DNA of 28,734 nt from Dehalococcoidia bacterium (GTDB lineage Bacteria; Chloroflexota; Dehalococcoidia; Lucifugimonadales; JAGWBF01), in assembly GCA_021296015.1 (NCBI GenBank), contig JAGWBG010000001.1:1-28734 (forward strand). Reading direction: 5' to 3'. This document shows positions 28,053 to 28,734 of the stretch, in pieces. A program made the position numbers and the translations under genes. Position 1 is the first letter of the stretch, and each line of letters opens with the position of its first letter. Under the pieces are notes generated by a model. The model searched no databases. It worked only from the letters and a program-made list of their open reading frames with translations, and was not told the origin of the DNA.

Positions 28053-28734
28053 TCAGGATAAAGAAGCCCTTGCGAAAGGCATTCCCAAAAGGGTCAAAAG
28101 GCGCTCGGCCTCCGCATCGGTCCTTGCGGTGGTGGCGATAGTCACCTGGAAGCCACGGATGCGCTCTATCTGACCATAGTCTATTTCAGGGAATATTATC
28201 TGCTCCCGGATGCCCATGGAGTAGTTGCCGCGTCCATCGAAACTCCTGGGAGAAACACCCCGGAAATCTCTGATACGGGGCAGGGCAGTGTTGAAGAGCC
28301 GGTCTACGAAATGGTACATCCTGGTCCCCCGGAGGGTCACACACACACCTATGGTATTGCCCTCTCTCAACTTGAACCCCGCTATGGACTTCCTGGCTCG
28401 CGTCACTATGGGTTTCTGACCGGATATGGCGGTGAGATCCCTGGTAGCGCTCTCTATGGCCCTTGGATTCGTCAGCGCCTCTCCCAAGCCAATATTGAGC
28501 ATCACCTTCTTCAGTCGTGGCACCTGCATGATGTTATCGTACTCGAACTCTCGCATCATGGTGGGCACTACTTCCGAGAAGTGCACTGCCCGGAGACGCG
28601 GGTTCGCCAGTTCCGCCCCATCGGCGGCGGTAGACGCACCGTTCTCCCCGGACGAAGGCTGCGGCTCCTCAACCGCCTGGGTAGCCTCTGCCCTACTCCT
28701 ACGCCTGCTGCCTGAGGATGAGCCTTCAGTCCGG
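28053..28734 (-). CDS. rplE: 50S ribosomal protein L5 (uL5), frame open to the window edge
   Basis: The C-terminal 170 residues are clear L5: F-E-Y-D-N-I-M-Q-V-P-R-L-K-K-V-M-L-N-I-G-L-G-E-A, G-Q-K-P-I-V-T-R-A-R-K-S-I-A-G-F-K-L-R-E-G, F-R-G-V-S and F-P-E-I-D-Y. L5 binds 5S rRNA and the P-site tRNA side. A GTG at 28586 could start it, but that would cut off the first helix by about ten residues. The frame has no stop up to the edge, and encodes a polar, Ser/Glu/Ala/Arg-rich stretch of about 45 residues (R-S-R-A-E-A-T-Q-A-V-E-E-P-Q-P region). So L5 either has a long leader starting outside the window, is fused to the gene upstream (usually rplX), or starts at an unusual codon. Confidence 0.93.
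   Translation of the reverse strand, partial: RTEGSSSGSRRRSRAEATQAVEEPQPSSGENGASTAADGAELANPRLRAVHFSEVVPTMMREFEYDNIMQVPRLKKVMLNIGLGEALTNPRAIESATRDLTAISGQKPIVTRARKSIAGFKLREGNTIGVCVTLRGTRMYHFVDRLFNTALPRIRDFRGVSPRSFDGRGNYSMGIREQIIFPEIDYGQIERIRGFQVTIATTARTDAEAERLLTLLGMPFARASLS

Noticed and set aside
1..28734. CRISPR array, prophage or insertion sequence
   Set aside because: No regularly spaced direct repeats, integrase, transposase or phage-type genes were seen; only short inverted repeats occur.

Overview
The window is a continuous piece of a bacterial chromosome. It most likely comes from a member of the Chloroflexota, probably the Dehalococcoidia/SAR202 side. That placement is an inference from gene content and order: a MenG end, a hyuA/hyuB pair, a SAM-riboswitch salvage operon containing a PfkB kinase, a zinc-type S14, an S4 with a zinc knuckle, and REP-like repeats built on a GTCATTCCGAG core. 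No rRNA, tRNA, CRISPR array or transposase was seen.

Left part (1-3340): the end of a MenG/UbiE methyltransferase, a small cupin, and then the most unusual pair of genes in the window. A lipoprotein thioredoxin (929-1591, +) and an OsmC-family protein (1657-2085, -) each look broken by one in-frame TGA. In both, the TGA sits exactly where the family has its catalytic cysteine (W-C-P-x-C in TlpA-like proteins, G-x-C-T-A-M-T in OsmC proteins), and the reading frame continues with full family similarity. I read both as selenocysteine genes. The first has a hairpin 11 nt after the UGA that meets the usual rules for a bacterial SECIS element; the second has a longer hairpin that fits less well. 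An SDR dehydrogenase lies just upstream of the OsmC gene. It is followed by a 458-bp gene-free stretch carrying a 90-bp inverted-repeat element.

Middle-left (3341-7950): a hyuA/hyuB hydantoinase or oxoprolinase-type pair on the minus strand, with a minimal nucleotidyltransferase gene wedged between them. Divergent from these are a 57-residue conserved-type small protein and a small CxxCxGxG zinc-knuckle protein.

Middle (8089-14357): a near-consensus promoter, a SAM-I riboswitch with visible antiterminator and terminator, then mtnA, mtnP, a rhodanese, a PfkB kinase (interrupted by TAA), ahcY and metK. Together these make SAM, remove S-adenosylhomocysteine, and begin salvage of the methylthioadenosine by-product, with SAM as the feedback signal. 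Next come a phosphoglucomutase/phosphomannomutase and a phosphoglucose/phosphomannose isomerase, which supply sugar phosphates.

Right part (17104-28734, all minus): the distal part of the S10-spc-alpha ribosomal superoperon in conserved order, read from the right: rplE, rpsN (zinc type), rpsH, rplF, rplR, rpsE, an odd small ORF in the rpmD position, rplO, secY, adk, map, infA, rpmJ, rpsM, rpsK, rpsD, rpoA, rplQ, truA, rplM, rpsI. Oddities are a 78-residue acidic tail on RpoA, an open low-complexity N-terminal extension on L5 that runs off the window, and the absence of a recognisable L30.
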